Below, in pieces: positions 17,902 to 25,959 of a stretch of DNA of 64,000 nt. Source of the DNA: Winogradskyella ludwigii (GTDB lineage: Bacteria > Bacteroidota > Bacteroidia > Flavobacteriales > Flavobacteriaceae); assembly GCF_013403985.1 (NCBI RefSeq), contig NZ_JABFDF010000006.1, forward strand, positions 1 to 64,000, written 5' to 3'. How positions within the stretch are numbered: the first letter of the stretch is position 1; each line of letters starts with the position of its first letter. The position numbers and the translations under genes were made by a program. The notes below the pieces were generated by a model. That model saw only the letters and a list, made by a program, of their open reading frames with translations. It was not told the DNA's origin and did no database searches.

Positions 17902-17924
17902 GAAGAGCAAATAAAATTTTAAAC

Positions 17925-17960
17925 AAAAGAAAACCCGCTCAATGAGCGGGTTTTCTTTTT
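17925..17960 (+). terminator. Strong bidirectional terminator
   Basis: A perfect 16-pair stem (AAAAGAAAACCCGCTC with its complement at 17944-17959) around a three-base loop, with A and T tracts on the two sides. It serves the beta-barrel gene on the plus strand and the convergent lipoprotein on the minus strand. Confidence 0.9.
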
Positions 17961-17989
17961 ACTTATATCTTTAATCTCTATTTTATTGC

Positions 17990-19072
17990 TTATTCATTAT
18001 AATCAATAGTAATGTTTTCATCTAAATAATCTGGTGTACCGTCATTATTAAAATCAGCAATAGTAACCGTTTTTATAGTAATAATACCTTCAACTTCTGT
18101 CCTACTTCTTACAAACTCATTTGCTGCAATTGTTGGTTCTACACCTGGAGGCGTTGTAGTAGTATCGACTATATATGTATTAGGTATTAATTCACTAAGT
18201 GTTGAAACACCATCTGCATCATCATCAGAATCTATAAAATTCACAAACCCATCTTCATCTGTATCATCATTTGTTATATCCAAATCATTGTCTAAATCTT
18301 CAAGATAAGAAGGAATGCCGTCATTATCATGATCTTCAACTTCAAATTGTAATAATTCGAATTTAAAAATAAGATTATCATAAGAAGATCCTGTACTAGT
18401 TCCTGAAAAATAACATAAACCAGAAGGCATAAACATTACGCCTAAACCAAAGTTATTAAAATCAACGATACCATTACCATTGTCATTAATATCAAAACCT
18501 GACGCCGCATTAAACATTGGAAAAACAACTTGCCATGCTTTAATCACAGAAGTTGATATACCATTAGATTGTAGGTTAAAATTAACTGGAGTAACGCTAG
18601 AATCAAAGACTTCATTGGTTCCTGATAACGCATCATTAACAGAAGTTCCTTCATACCTTACACGAACTATATCTGTAAATGCAGGCGAGTCTCCTCCGCC
18701 TTGATTTAAGTTTAGTACGTAATACTCATAACTCACATCCAAATATTCTGTTGTATAAGTATCAACAGCATCTAATAATAATGTATTATTTGTTGGATCT
18801 GGTAATGCTAAATAATTCCCTTCGTCATCCTTAGGTAATTCTGTAATATCAATATCTGTGTATTTATGATTTAAACCTGTATCAAAATCACTAGAATTAT
18901 AATAGTGCGTTGATAAATACAATAGTATAGAGTCTTTATCTTTAACTTGTTGTTCTGTTCTATCTTCTTCAACAAAAACAAAATCATCGTCATCATCATC
19001 ATTTTTACAAGAGATCATAACGGTAATTAGAGCCATTAATAAGAGACTAAATTTTAGAGTTTTAATTTTCAT
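17990..19072 (-). CDS. FKBP-type peptidyl-prolyl isomerase-like lipoprotein with calcium-repeat tail
   Basis: A 360-residue envelope lipoprotein. A signal peptide ends in the lipobox VMISC with the lipidated cysteine at 22, followed by an Asp-rich linker. Residues about 120-235 match the FKBP fold: VRVRYEGT, VFDSSVTPVNFNL, VIKAWQVVFPMF, VMFMPSGLCYF and a final FELLQFEV. The C-terminal third holds DHDNDGIPSYLEDLDND-type and DTDEDGFVNFIDSDDDADGV repeats like thrombospondin type 3 calcium loops. It may help fold envelope proteins; whether it is catalytic is not clear since the FKBP core is divergent. It is monocistronic on the minus strand. Confidence 0.78.
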   Translation of the reverse strand: MKIKTLKFSLLLMALITVMISCKNDDDDDDFVFVEEDRTEQQVKDKDSILLYLSTHYYNSSDFDTGLNHKYTDIDITELPKDDEGNYLALPDPTNNTLLLDAVDTYTTEYLDVSYEYYVLNLNQGGGDSPAFTDIVRVRYEGTSVNDALSGTNEVFDSSVTPVNFNLQSNGISTSVIKAWQVVFPMFNAASGFDINDNGNGIVDFNNFGLGVMFMPSGLCYFSGTSTGSSYDNLIFKFELLQFEVEDHDNDGIPSYLEDLDNDLDITNDDTDEDGFVNFIDSDDDADGVSTLSELIPNTYIVDTTTTPPGVEPTIAANEFVRSRTEVEGIITIKTVTIADFNNDGTPDYLDENITIDYNE

Positions 19073-19162
19073 AGAAATTTATATTGAACGTATTAAACCA
19101 CCACAGTTGTCATACGAAGTTCATTATTGCTTATTTTTAAGCCGCAAGATACAATAATATAA

Positions 19163-19170
19163 TATTTTTG
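19163..19170 (+). promoter_or_regulatory. Candidate -7 box for the S4-domain gene
   Basis: TATTTTTG fits TAnnTTTG 36 bases before the ATG at 19207. No TTG lies at the expected -33 position. Confidence 0.45.
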
Positions 19171-19206
19171 CACTACAACATTAACGTAGTTTTTAGCTAA
19201 AAAGAT

Positions 19207-19584
19207 ATGCGAATTGATAAATATTTATGGTGTGTACGTTATTACAAAACACGAAGCATTGCTACTAAGGCATGCAAAAAAGGACAGGTAAAAGTTAATG
19301 GCGCTGCTGTAAAACCATCGCGAGAAGTTTTCCCTACAGATAAAATAGAACTAAGAAAAGATCAAATTATTTACCAGCTTACAGTTAATGATTTGCCTCC
19401 AAATCGTGTTGGAGCAAAACTAGTAGATTTATATAGAGTAGATACAACTCCTAAATCTGCTTTTGAAGCTAAAGAGCTTTTAAAATACAGTAAAGACTAT
19501 TATCGAAAAAAAGGTACAGGACGACCAACTAAAAAAGACAGACGTGATATTGATGATTTTCGTGATGATGACGAAGAAGAATAA
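19207..19584 (+). CDS. S4-domain RNA-binding protein (Hsp15-like)
   Basis: A 125-residue protein whose first 60 residues are an S4 RNA-binding domain: MRIDKYLWCVRYYKTRSIAT, CKKGQVKVNGAAVKPSREV and DKIEL. Hsp15 in E. coli recycles stalled 50S subunits that carry nascent chains, and this protein has the same one-domain plan with a basic then acidic tail (KKDRRDIDDFRDDDEEE). The length is normal. It is followed 39 bases later by the methyltransferase gene, probably in one transcript. Confidence 0.87.
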   Translation: MRIDKYLWCVRYYKTRSIATKACKKGQVKVNGAAVKPSREVFPTDKIELRKDQIIYQLTVNDLPPNRVGAKLVDLYRVDTTPKSAFEAKELLKYSKDYYRKKGTGRPTKKDRRDIDDFRDDDEEE

Positions 19585-19623
19585 TCTATAGAATTATAAA
19601 CCATTCAATATCATGTTTTAATT

Positions 19624-20208
19624 ATGATTGAAATTAATAAAGCTTATTGGGAAAATAGGTATACTAATCATCAAATTGGTTGGGATATTGGCTACATATC
19701 AACTCCGCTTAAATCCTATATTGACCAAATAGAAGATAAATCTTTAAAGATTTTAATTCCTGGTGCTGGTAATAGTTATGAGGCAGAGTATTTATGGAAT
19801 AATGGTTTTAAAAATGTATATGTTTTAGATTTTGCACACCAACCTCTAAAACATTTAAAACATCGCATACCAAATTTCCCAGAAGACCAACTCTTAAATA
19901 TAGATTTTTTTGAGTTAGATAATCAATTTGATCTCATCTTTGAACAAACATTTTTCTGTGCTCTTAATCCTAATTTAAGAAGCCGTTACGTAAAACAAAT
20001 GCATCATCTATTGCAACCCAAAGGGAAACTTGTTGGTCTATTATTTGATTTTGAATTAACAGAAAAAGGACCACCTTTTGGAGGGAATCTACTTGAATAC
20101 CGATCACTATTTCAATCTGCTTTTAAAATAAAAACGTTAGAACCTTCAATTAATTCTATAAAAGAAAGACAAGGTAAAGAACTGTTTTTTATATTTGAAT
20201 GCCCATAA
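19624..20208 (+). CDS. TPMT-type SAM-dependent methyltransferase
   Basis: A 194-residue class I methyltransferase of the thiopurine S-methyltransferase group. The N-terminal WENRYTNHQIGWDIGY signature (about 9-24) is followed by the SAM-binding IPGAGNSYEAEYLW near 46-60, an acidic ribose ligand in YVLDFAHQ near 72, and EQTFFCALNP near 105. The protein has no signal and should be cytoplasmic. The natural substrate is unknown; homologues detoxify thiols or halides. It is 39 bases after the S4-domain gene. Confidence 0.87.
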   Translation: MIEINKAYWENRYTNHQIGWDIGYISTPLKSYIDQIEDKSLKILIPGAGNSYEAEYLWNNGFKNVYVLDFAHQPLKHLKHRIPNFPEDQLLNIDFFELDNQFDLIFEQTFFCALNPNLRSRYVKQMHHLLQPKGKLVGLLFDFELTEKGPPFGGNLLEYRSLFQSAFKIKTLEPSINSIKERQGKELFFIFECP

Positions 20209-20281
20209 TGGGTATTTGAGAGACATTGCTTATTAACAGCATAATTAGTTAAGCAATCAACCTGTCGCTAATGATAAATCA

Positions 20282-20289
20282 TAATTTTG
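20282..20289 (+). promoter_or_regulatory. Candidate -7 box for the phosphoribosyltransferase gene
   Basis: TAATTTTG matches TAnnTTTG, 12 bases upstream of the ATG at 20302. It implies a leader of only a few bases. No -33 TTG is at the expected distance. Confidence 0.4.
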
Positions 20290-20301
20290 TAAAGAAAACC
20301 T

Positions 20302-20805
20302 ATGGCACTTACTAAGAACACTATTTTAAGTCATAAAGAAATTGAGCACAAAATAAAACGTATTGCGTATCAAATTTATGAGAGTAACGTTAATGAGACA
20401 GAGCTTATAATAGCGGGTATTGAAAGCAATGGTTATCTTCTTGCTAAAAAAATTAAATTAAGCTTAGATAAGATTTCTCCAATAGAATCTACGTTGTGTA
20501 AAGTCACCATTAATAAGTTAGAACCTACAACACCGATAAAAACATCTATATCTAAAGAAGATTATTCCAATAAATCATTAGTACTTATAGATGACGTTTT
20601 AAATTCAGGAAGTACTTTAATATATGGTATTAAGCATTTTTTAGATGTACCATTAAAACAATTTAAAACAGCTGTACTAGTTAACCGTAATCATAAAAAA
20701 TACCCTGTAAAAGCAGATTTTAAAGGTATTTCGCTTTCTACATCTTTATTTGAGCATGTTCACGTAAACTTATCTAAGCAACCTTACGAAGCTTATTTAG
20801 ATTAA
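20302..20805 (+). CDS. Phosphoribosyltransferase family protein (PyrR-like)
   Basis: A 167-residue type I phosphoribosyltransferase fold. The PRPP-binding loop LVLIDDVLNSGSTLIYGI lies near 93-110, and an upstream hydrophobic strand ELIIAGIESNGYLLAKKI near 35-52 supplies the pyrophosphate loop. Similar small proteins include PyrR and other regulators of nucleotide metabolism, but this one lacks evidence for RNA binding or a specific base. The last 9 bases overlap the convergent shikimate kinase gene. Confidence 0.82.
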   Translation: MALTKNTILSHKEIEHKIKRIAYQIYESNVNETELIIAGIESNGYLLAKKIKLSLDKISPIESTLCKVTINKLEPTTPIKTSISKEDYSNKSLVLIDDVLNSGSTLIYGIKHFLDVPLKQFKTAVLVNRNHKKYPVKADFKGISLSTSLFEHVHVNLSKQPYEAYLD

Positions 20806-21318
20806 GTGTGTTAAAAGGTCTTTGAGAATTTCTTCTTTAGTTTTATGATCTGTGCTTAAAACGGTTTGTGCTTTATTATAATAGTAAGAACGTTCAAATA
20901 AATGTTTACCGGTAAACTCTAACAACTCTTCTTCTGTATTTAAGTGACTAATTAAAGGTCGTTTTGCTCTCTCTCTAAACAAACGTGTAGCTAATAGTGA
21001 CACTGAAAGCTTTAGATAAAAGCTCTTTACGTTGGCATTATCAATCAATAAATCCATGTTCTTTCCGTAACATGGAGTACCACCTCCTAGCGCAAGAACT
21101 ATATTTTCAGAAGAATTTAAGACCTCTTCCATGTATTTAGTTTCTATTTTTCTAAAATAGATTTCCCCTTTGGTTCTAAATATGTCACTAATAGATGCCT
21201 TTTCTTGGTCAGAAATATAATCATCTAAATCTAAAAAACTGTAACTTAGAGATGTAGCTAATTCCTTGCCAATAGTTGATTTTCCTGAGCCCATATACCC
21301 TATTAAAACTATAATCAT
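20797..21318 (-). CDS. aroK: Shikimate kinase
   Basis: Phosphorylates shikimate at the 3-hydroxyl in aromatic amino acid synthesis. The Walker A motif GYMGSGKST lies at 7-15, the shikimate-binding LDLDDYI follows near 30, GGGTPCY near 78 and the lid RAKRPLI near 117. The start is ATG at 21318 (173 residues), because the longer ORF to 21372 would add 18 residues before the nucleotide-binding strand, which normally begins the protein. It converges with the phosphoribosyltransferase gene, overlapping by 9 bases. I could not find a clear promoter in the region shared with the tRNA-Lys promoter. Confidence 0.95.
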   Translation of the reverse strand: MIIVLIGYMGSGKSTIGKELATSLSYSFLDLDDYISDQEKASISDIFRTKGEIYFRKIETKYMEEVLNSSENIVLALGGGTPCYGKNMDLLIDNANVKSFYLKLSVSLLATRLFRERAKRPLISHLNTEEELLEFTGKHLFERSYYYNKAQTVLSTDHKTKEEILKDLLTHLI

Positions 21319-21391
21319 AATGCTTATAAATTGATTATTAAACCCATAGGTTTGTTCACAACAAAAAAACAAAAAAAATATTAAAAAAGTG

Positions 21392-21421
21392 TTGTTAATT
21401 TAAAGAAAGCTTATATATTTG
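21392..21421 (+). promoter_or_regulatory. tRNA-Lys unit 1 promoter (TTG-N19-TATATTTG)
   Basis: TTG at 21392-21394, a 19-base spacer and TATATTTG at 21414-21421. The following CACCCTCGTTAG is repeated at the second tRNA-Lys. Confidence 0.85.
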
Positions 21422-21446
21422 CACCCTCGTTAGAGAAAAACAATAT

Positions 21447-21519
21447 GACCAGTTAGCTCAGTTGGCAGAGCATCTCCCTTTTAAGGAGAGGGTCCTGGGT
21501 TCGAGCCCCAGACTGGTCA
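21447..21519 (+). tRNA. tRNA-Lys(TTT), copy 1
   Basis: A complete 73-base cloverleaf. The acceptor stem GACCAGT pairs with ACTGGTC and the discriminator is A. Anticodon stem TCTCC/GGAGA encloses loop CTTTTAA with anticodon TTT; the T-arm contains GGTTCGAGC. The 3' CCA is not encoded (CTA follows), so it must be added. The gene is flanked by its own promoter and terminator. Confidence 0.97.
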
Positions 21520-21521
21520 CT

Positions 21522-21554
21522 AAAAAAGTTAAGCATTACGCTTAACTTTTTTTT
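21522..21554 (+). terminator. tRNA-Lys unit 1 terminator
   Basis: AAAAAGTTAAGC and GCTTAACTTTTT form a 12-pair stem with a five-base loop and a T run. Confidence 0.88.
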
Positions 21555-21768
21555 GCTCTAAACTCAATTGATATTCTTTAAATAAACGATTGTCAATATT
21601 ATTTCCTAAAAAAATTGTTTTGAAACAATTAGAGCTAAAAAACATTAAAACACTAAAAAACAAACTATTAAAACTAAATACTATTCCGCTAGTCCTATTT
21701 GAAACTCACTTCAGATAAAAAAAATTAATTTTTTTCAAATTCTATTCTTTCTATTTGGATAAAGGTTT

Positions 21769-21776
21769 TATATTTG
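21769..21776 (+). promoter_or_regulatory. tRNA-Lys unit 2 promoter -7 box
   Basis: TATATTTG followed by CACCCTCGTTAG, the same as unit 1. The -33 TTG of unit 1 is not conserved at the same distance (TTT at 21748-21750). Confidence 0.7.
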
Positions 21777-21801
21777 CACCCTCGTTAGAAAAAAATATAA
21801 C

Positions 21802-21874
21802 GACCAGTTAGCTCAGTTGGCAGAGCATCTCCCTTTTAAGGAGAGGGTCCTGGGTTCGAGCCCCAGACTGGTCA
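21802..21874 (+). tRNA. tRNA-Lys(TTT), copy 2
   Basis: Identical over all 73 bases to the copy 355 bases upstream: same acceptor stem, anticodon TTT and T-arm. CCA is again not encoded. The upstream and downstream flanks are also related to copy 1. Confidence 0.97.
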
Positions 21875-21876
21875 CT

Positions 21877-21911
21877 AAAAAAAAGTTAAGCATTTTGCTT
21901 AACTTTTTTTT
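21877..21911 (+). terminator. tRNA-Lys unit 2 terminator
   Basis: AAAAAGTTAAGC with GCTTAACTTTTTTTT; the loop differs from unit 1 (five bases, ATTTT). Confidence 0.85.
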
Positions 21912-21930
21912 ATATTTACTTCATTATTTA

Positions 21931-22014
21931 GCGCACGTGGCGGAATTGGTAGACGCGCCAGCTTGAGGGGTTGGTGGACATTAGTCCGTGGAAGTTCGAG
22001 TCTTCTCGTGCGCA
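21931..22014 (+). tRNA. tRNA-Leu(GAG)
   Basis: An 84-base class II tRNA. Acceptor stem GCGCACG pairs with CGTGCGC, discriminator A. The anticodon stem CCAGC/GTTGG holds loop TTGAGGG, anticodon GAG. A long variable arm (GTGGACATTAGTCCGT region) follows, typical of tRNA-Leu. CCA is not encoded. Only a weak TATATTTA box precedes it after the tRNA-Lys 2 terminator, so its promoter is unclear; partial read-through is possible. Confidence 0.95.
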
Positions 22015-22139
22015 CTTTTAGTTAAAACACCACACCTACTACACTCCATTTTTTAAAGTCCTAAAACTCCCTATTTCCTTTAGATTACTTTTTTTTCTAT
22101 AATTTTTGTTAATTACAAGCAACTTTATACAATAAAACC

Positions 22140-22147
22140 TATTTTTG
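22140..22147 (+). promoter_or_regulatory. Candidate -7 box for the carotenoid operon
   Basis: TATTTTTG fits TAnnTTTG 22 bases upstream of the regulator ATG at 22169. No TTG lies 19 bases upstream. If real, the regulator would control a transcript beginning with its own gene. Confidence 0.4.
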
Positions 22148-22168
22148 TTTAAACATTTTAAGCAAAAA

Positions 22169-23080
22169 ATGAACAATATAAAAAGTAGCTTCAGTATAAA
22201 GGATCTTGAAAATCTTACGGGTATTAAAGCACACACCATTAGAATTTGGGAAAAAAGATACAACTTATTAAAACCGAAGCGTACTGAGACTAATATTAGA
22301 TATTATGATCTCGCTAGTTTTCAAAAATTATTAAACATAAGTTATCTTAATGATAATGGTTATAAAATTTCTAAGATTGCTACTATAGAGAATCTAGAAA
22401 TCCCGAACTTGGTTAGAGAAATAGCAACTAAAGTCAATGTCGAGAGCCACGCTATTAATAGTTTTAAGTTAGCCATGCTTAACTTTGACCAAGCGTTATT
22501 TTATAAAACCTACGAATCTCTAATGAATGATAAAACATTCGAAGAGATCTTCTACGACGTCTTTATTCCGTTACTTACCGAAATAGGACTGTTATGGCAA
22601 ACAGATACTATTACACCAGCTCACGAGCATTTTATATCTATACTTATTAGACAAAAAGTATTAATTAATACAGAGAAGTATCAATCTAAACAAGATTCTA
22701 CTTCAGAAAAAATATTTGTTTTGTATTTACCAGATAACGAAATTCATGATCTTGGCTTGTTATTTATTAATCACGAAATAGTTAAACAAGGCTACAAATC
22801 TATATTTTTAGGTCAGAGTGTACCTGTAGACAGCTTAATCGATATTCAAAATCACTTTGACAATATTGTTTTTGTATCTTATTTTACCATTAAACCAGAA
22901 AAAGAAGAAGTTTTAAATTATCTTAATGTCTTTAATAATCAACTTCTTAATAAACCAAATAACGAATTATGGATATTAGGACGAATGGTGGATACTATTG
23001 ACACAAAACTTCTGCCTAAAAACATAAAAACATTCAATGCAATTAAATCATTAACTCATTCCATAAAAAGCAATGCCTAA
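22169..23080 (+). CDS. MerR family regulator with cobalamin-binding domain (CarH/LitR-like)
   Basis: Predicted repressor of the carotenoid genes. Residues 8-75 are a MerR helix-turn-helix (IKDLENLTGIKAHTIRIWEK, RYYDLASF). Residues 95-165 form the helical B12-cap with the W-x9-EH motif (W143, E153, H154), and 182-300 the Rossmann B12 domain with ExHxxG (E191, H193 as lower cobalt ligand, G196). In Thermus CarH the residue after the tryptophan is His132, which ligates cobalt after light; here it is Gln144. Light sensing is thus uncertain, B12 binding likely. The ATG at 22169 gives 303 residues; TTG at 22145 is less likely. It overlaps crtI by 8 bases, so the operon is probably autoregulated. 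Confidence 0.85.
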   Translation: MNNIKSSFSIKDLENLTGIKAHTIRIWEKRYNLLKPKRTETNIRYYDLASFQKLLNISYLNDNGYKISKIATIENLEIPNLVREIATKVNVESHAINSFKLAMLNFDQALFYKTYESLMNDKTFEEIFYDVFIPLLTEIGLLWQTDTITPAHEHFISILIRQKVLINTEKYQSKQDSTSEKIFVLYLPDNEIHDLGLLFINHEIVKQGYKSIFLGQSVPVDSLIDIQNHFDNIVFVSYFTIKPEKEEVLNYLNVFNNQLLNKPNNELWILGRMVDTIDTKLLPKNIKTFNAIKSLTHSIKSNA

Positions 23081-24533
23081 AACAATTTCTATTATTGGTT
23101 CTGGATTTTCAGCTTTATCAGCTTCATGCTATTTAGCTAAGGCTGGTTACAGTGTTTCTATATTTGAGAAAAACGAAACTGTAGGCGGAAGAGCAAGACA
23201 ATTGAAAAAAGAGGGATTCACTTTTGATATTGGACCTAGTTGGTATTGGATGCCAGACATTTTTGAGAAATTCTTTAATGATTTTGGCAAAAAGACAAGT
23301 GATTACTATCAATTAGACAAATTAAGTCCTGCGTATAAAATATTTTTTGCTGATGATGTGATTACCATTGGAGATCACATGGACCAAATCTGTGAGGAAT
23401 TTGAAAGAATTGAACCAGGCAGCTCCAAACCTCTTCGTAAATTTATAGCAAGAGCGCAAGATCATTACGATATTGCGATTAATAAAGTGGTTTTAAAACC
23501 AGGTCTATCTCCATTTGAATTGGTTACAAAAGAAACCGTTTCAAGATTGGACCGCTTCTTTAAAACCATAAGTACCGAAGTTCGCAAAAATTTTAAGAAT
23601 CCTAAACTGATTTCTACACTAGAATTTCCAGTATTATTTTTGGGAGCCAAACCTAATCAAACTCCATCATTTTATAGCTTTATGAACTTTGCAGATTTTG
23701 GTTTAGGCACATGGCATCCAAAAGGTGGCATGTATGAAATTATTAAGGCAATGAAAAGTTTAGCCGAAAGTTTAGGTGTCTCTATTTATACTAATAGTAA
23801 TGTCGAAAAAATAAATGTTGAAAATAAAAAAGCTAAAAGCATCAAGGTTAATGGAGACATTATACATTCTGATGTTGTTTTAAGTGGTGCAGATTATCAC
23901 CACTCAGAAACATTATTAGATGCCAACTACAGACAATACAGCGAATCTTATTGGGAGAAACGAACATTTGCGCCATCTTCCCTACTCTTTTATATTGGGT
24001 TTAATGAAAAACTAAAAAACGTAGAACATCATAATTTATTTTTCGATACCGATTTTGAAAAACACGCTGAAGAAATTTACGACGATCCAAAATGGCCAAA
24101 AGATCCTTTGTTTTATGTCAATTTTCCGTCTATAACAGATAAAAGTATGGCACCATCAGGTTGTGAAACAGGATTCTTCCTTATCCCAATCGCACCAGGA
24201 TTAAAAGACACACCAGAGTTGCGTGAACAATATTTTGATATTATTATAAATCGATTTGAAAAAAGAACACAACAGAAGGTGAGAGATCATATTTTGTTTA
24301 AAGAATCTTATTGTGTTAATGATTTTATTGAAGATTACAATTCCTACAAAGGAAATGCTTATGGTATGGCAAATACATTAATGCAAACTGCATTTTTAAG
24401 ACCAAAATTAAAAAGTAAAAAAGTAGAGGGACTCTATTTTACAGGACAGTTAACTGTTCCTGGACCAGGTGTGCCTCCTTCATTAATTTCAGGAAAGCTA
24501 GTTGCAGAACTGATTGAAAATAACGAACTTTAA
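23073..24533 (+). CDS. crtI: Phytoene desaturase
   Basis: FAD-dependent desaturation of phytoene to lycopene. The 486-residue protein has the N-terminal dinucleotide fold GSGFSALSASCYLAKAGY near 7-24, the FEKNETVGGRAR ribose-binding region near 31-42, and DIGPSWYWMPD near 53-63. The C-terminus GLYFTGQLTVPGPGVPPSLI near 453-472 is the carotenoid-oxidoreductase signature. The length is normal. It begins 8 bases inside the regulator gene and is followed 101 bases later by crtB. No signal sequence; peripheral to the inner membrane. It could act as a three- or four-step desaturase, but the presence of crtY and crtZ argues for lycopene. Confidence 0.95.
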   Translation: MPKTISIIGSGFSALSASCYLAKAGYSVSIFEKNETVGGRARQLKKEGFTFDIGPSWYWMPDIFEKFFNDFGKKTSDYYQLDKLSPAYKIFFADDVITIGDHMDQICEEFERIEPGSSKPLRKFIARAQDHYDIAINKVVLKPGLSPFELVTKETVSRLDRFFKTISTEVRKNFKNPKLISTLEFPVLFLGAKPNQTPSFYSFMNFADFGLGTWHPKGGMYEIIKAMKSLAESLGVSIYTNSNVEKINVENKKAKSIKVNGDIIHSDVVLSGADYHHSETLLDANYRQYSESYWEKRTFAPSSLLFYIGFNEKLKNVEHHNLFFDTDFEKHAEEIYDDPKWPKDPLFYVNFPSITDKSMAPSGCETGFFLIPIAPGLKDTPELREQYFDIIINRFEKRTQQKVRDHILFKESYCVNDFIEDYNSYKGNAYGMANTLMQTAFLRPKLKSKKVEGLYFTGQLTVPGPGVPPSLISGKLVAELIENNEL

Positions 24534-24634
24534 GAACTAGCATATTTACCACATGAAATGAGTTTGTTCAAAATTATAAATTCTAAACAAATTATAAAAA
24601 ACGAACAGTACTTGATCATTAAAAAATAAAACAC

Positions 24635-25474
24635 ATGAAATCAATTTTTGACAATGTTTCTAAAGAATGTAGTAAGTCTGTTACCAACGCTTACAGTACC
24701 TCTTTTTCTTTAGCAACAAAAATGTTATCTACCAATATCAGGCAAGACATTTATAATATCTATGGGTTTGTAAGATTTGCTGATGAGATTGTAGACACAT
24801 TTCATGATTACGATAAGGAAAAACTTTTTAATAATTTTGAACGCGATTTAGAAGCCGCTTTAGAAGATAAAATTAGTTTGAATCCTATATTGAATTCATT
24901 TCAAGAAACGTATCATAACTATGGAATTGATAAACACATGGTAGATTCTTTCATGAATAGTATGCGATTAGATCTTCATAAAACTGATTACCTAACTCAT
25001 GATGAATATAAAAATTACATTTATGGTTCTGCAGATGTAGTAGGTTTAATGTGTTTAAAAGTCTTTGTTAAAGGTGACAACAAAAAATATGACGATTTAA
25101 AAGACTCTGCTATGAGTTTGGGTTCTGCTTTTCAGAAAGTGAACTTTTTACGGGATTTAAAAGCAGACTTTGAAGGTTTAAATAGAACTTATTTTCCGGA
25201 TACCGATCTAAATCAATTAGATGAAATTTCAAAAAAAGCAATCATCGATGATATTGAAGCCGATTTTGAACGCGGATTAGAAGGCATAAAGCGCCTACCT
25301 ATTGAAGCAAAATTTGGTGTATTTATGGCTTACCGTTATTATAGTAAGTTATTAGAAAAACTTAAAAAGACTCCTGCTTTACAAATCAAATCAACAAGAA
25401 TTAGGGTCGCAAATTATAAAAAGATAGAGCTGCTTACACGAAGCTACGTCAAATATCAACTCAATTTACTTTAA
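24635..25474 (+). CDS. crtB: Phytoene synthase
   Basis: Joins two GGPP molecules into phytoene. The 279-residue protein has both aspartate-rich motifs, DEIVD at 50-54 and DLKAD at 174-178, and the squalene/phytoene synthase helices between (YGSADVVGLMCLKV near 130-143, ALQIKSTRIRVANYKK near the end). The length is slightly below the 290-340 of other phyla but normal for flavobacterial CrtB. It lies 101 bases after crtI and 19 bases before crtZ. No GGPP synthase gene is in the window, so precursor supply comes from elsewhere. Confidence 0.95.
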   Translation: MKSIFDNVSKECSKSVTNAYSTSFSLATKMLSTNIRQDIYNIYGFVRFADEIVDTFHDYDKEKLFNNFERDLEAALEDKISLNPILNSFQETYHNYGIDKHMVDSFMNSMRLDLHKTDYLTHDEYKNYIYGSADVVGLMCLKVFVKGDNKKYDDLKDSAMSLGSAFQKVNFLRDLKADFEGLNRTYFPDTDLNQLDEISKKAIIDDIEADFERGLEGIKRLPIEAKFGVFMAYRYYSKLLEKLKKTPALQIKSTRIRVANYKKIELLTRSYVKYQLNLL

Positions 25475-25493
25475 ACATTTATTAAGAACTATT

Positions 25494-25940
25494 ATGCAAA
25501 CATTTTTTTGGATACTAATCTTTTTTGGAACATTTTTTATCATGGAATTTAATGCTTGGTTTACGCACAAGTATATTATGCATGGTTTTTTATGGAACCT
25601 TCATAGCGACCATCATCATAAAGATCATGATAGTTGGTTTGAGCGAAACGATGCCTTTTTTATCTTTTATGCAATAATTAGCATAACGTGTTTCTATTTA
25701 TGGAGCTACGAAAATATTTGGTACACGCTTCCTCTAGGTTTAGGCATTTTGGCTTACGGAATGGCTTATTTTATTGTGCATGATATTTTTATCCATCAAC
25801 GTTTCAAATTATTTAGAAATATTGATAATAAATATGCAAGAGGTCTTCGTCGTGCACACAAAATTCATCATAAACACTTAGGAAAACATAAAGGAGAAAA
25901 CTTTGGAATGCTAATTGTGCCGTTTAAATACTTTAAGTAA
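25494..25940 (+). CDS. crtZ: Beta-carotene 3-hydroxylase
   Basis: A membrane di-iron hydroxylase that turns beta-carotene into cryptoxanthin and zeaxanthin. The 148-residue protein has about three hydrophobic spans and the eight-histidine pattern of the fatty acid hydroxylase superfamily: HKYIMH near 25-30, HSDHHHKDH near 38-46, HDIFIH near 97-102 and HKIHHKH near 120-126. The length is normal for bacterial CrtZ. It is 19 bases after crtB and is the last gene of the regulator-crtI-crtB-crtZ run. With the crtY gene at 42494-43651 the zeaxanthin pathway is complete from GGPP. Confidence 0.93.
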   Translation: MQTFFWILIFFGTFFIMEFNAWFTHKYIMHGFLWNLHSDHHHKDHDSWFERNDAFFIFYAIISITCFYLWSYENIWYTLPLGLGILAYGMAYFIVHDIFIHQRFKLFRNIDNKYARGLRRAHKIHHKHLGKHKGENFGMLIVPFKYFK

Positions 25941-25959
25941 AGTACAACTCATACCATTT

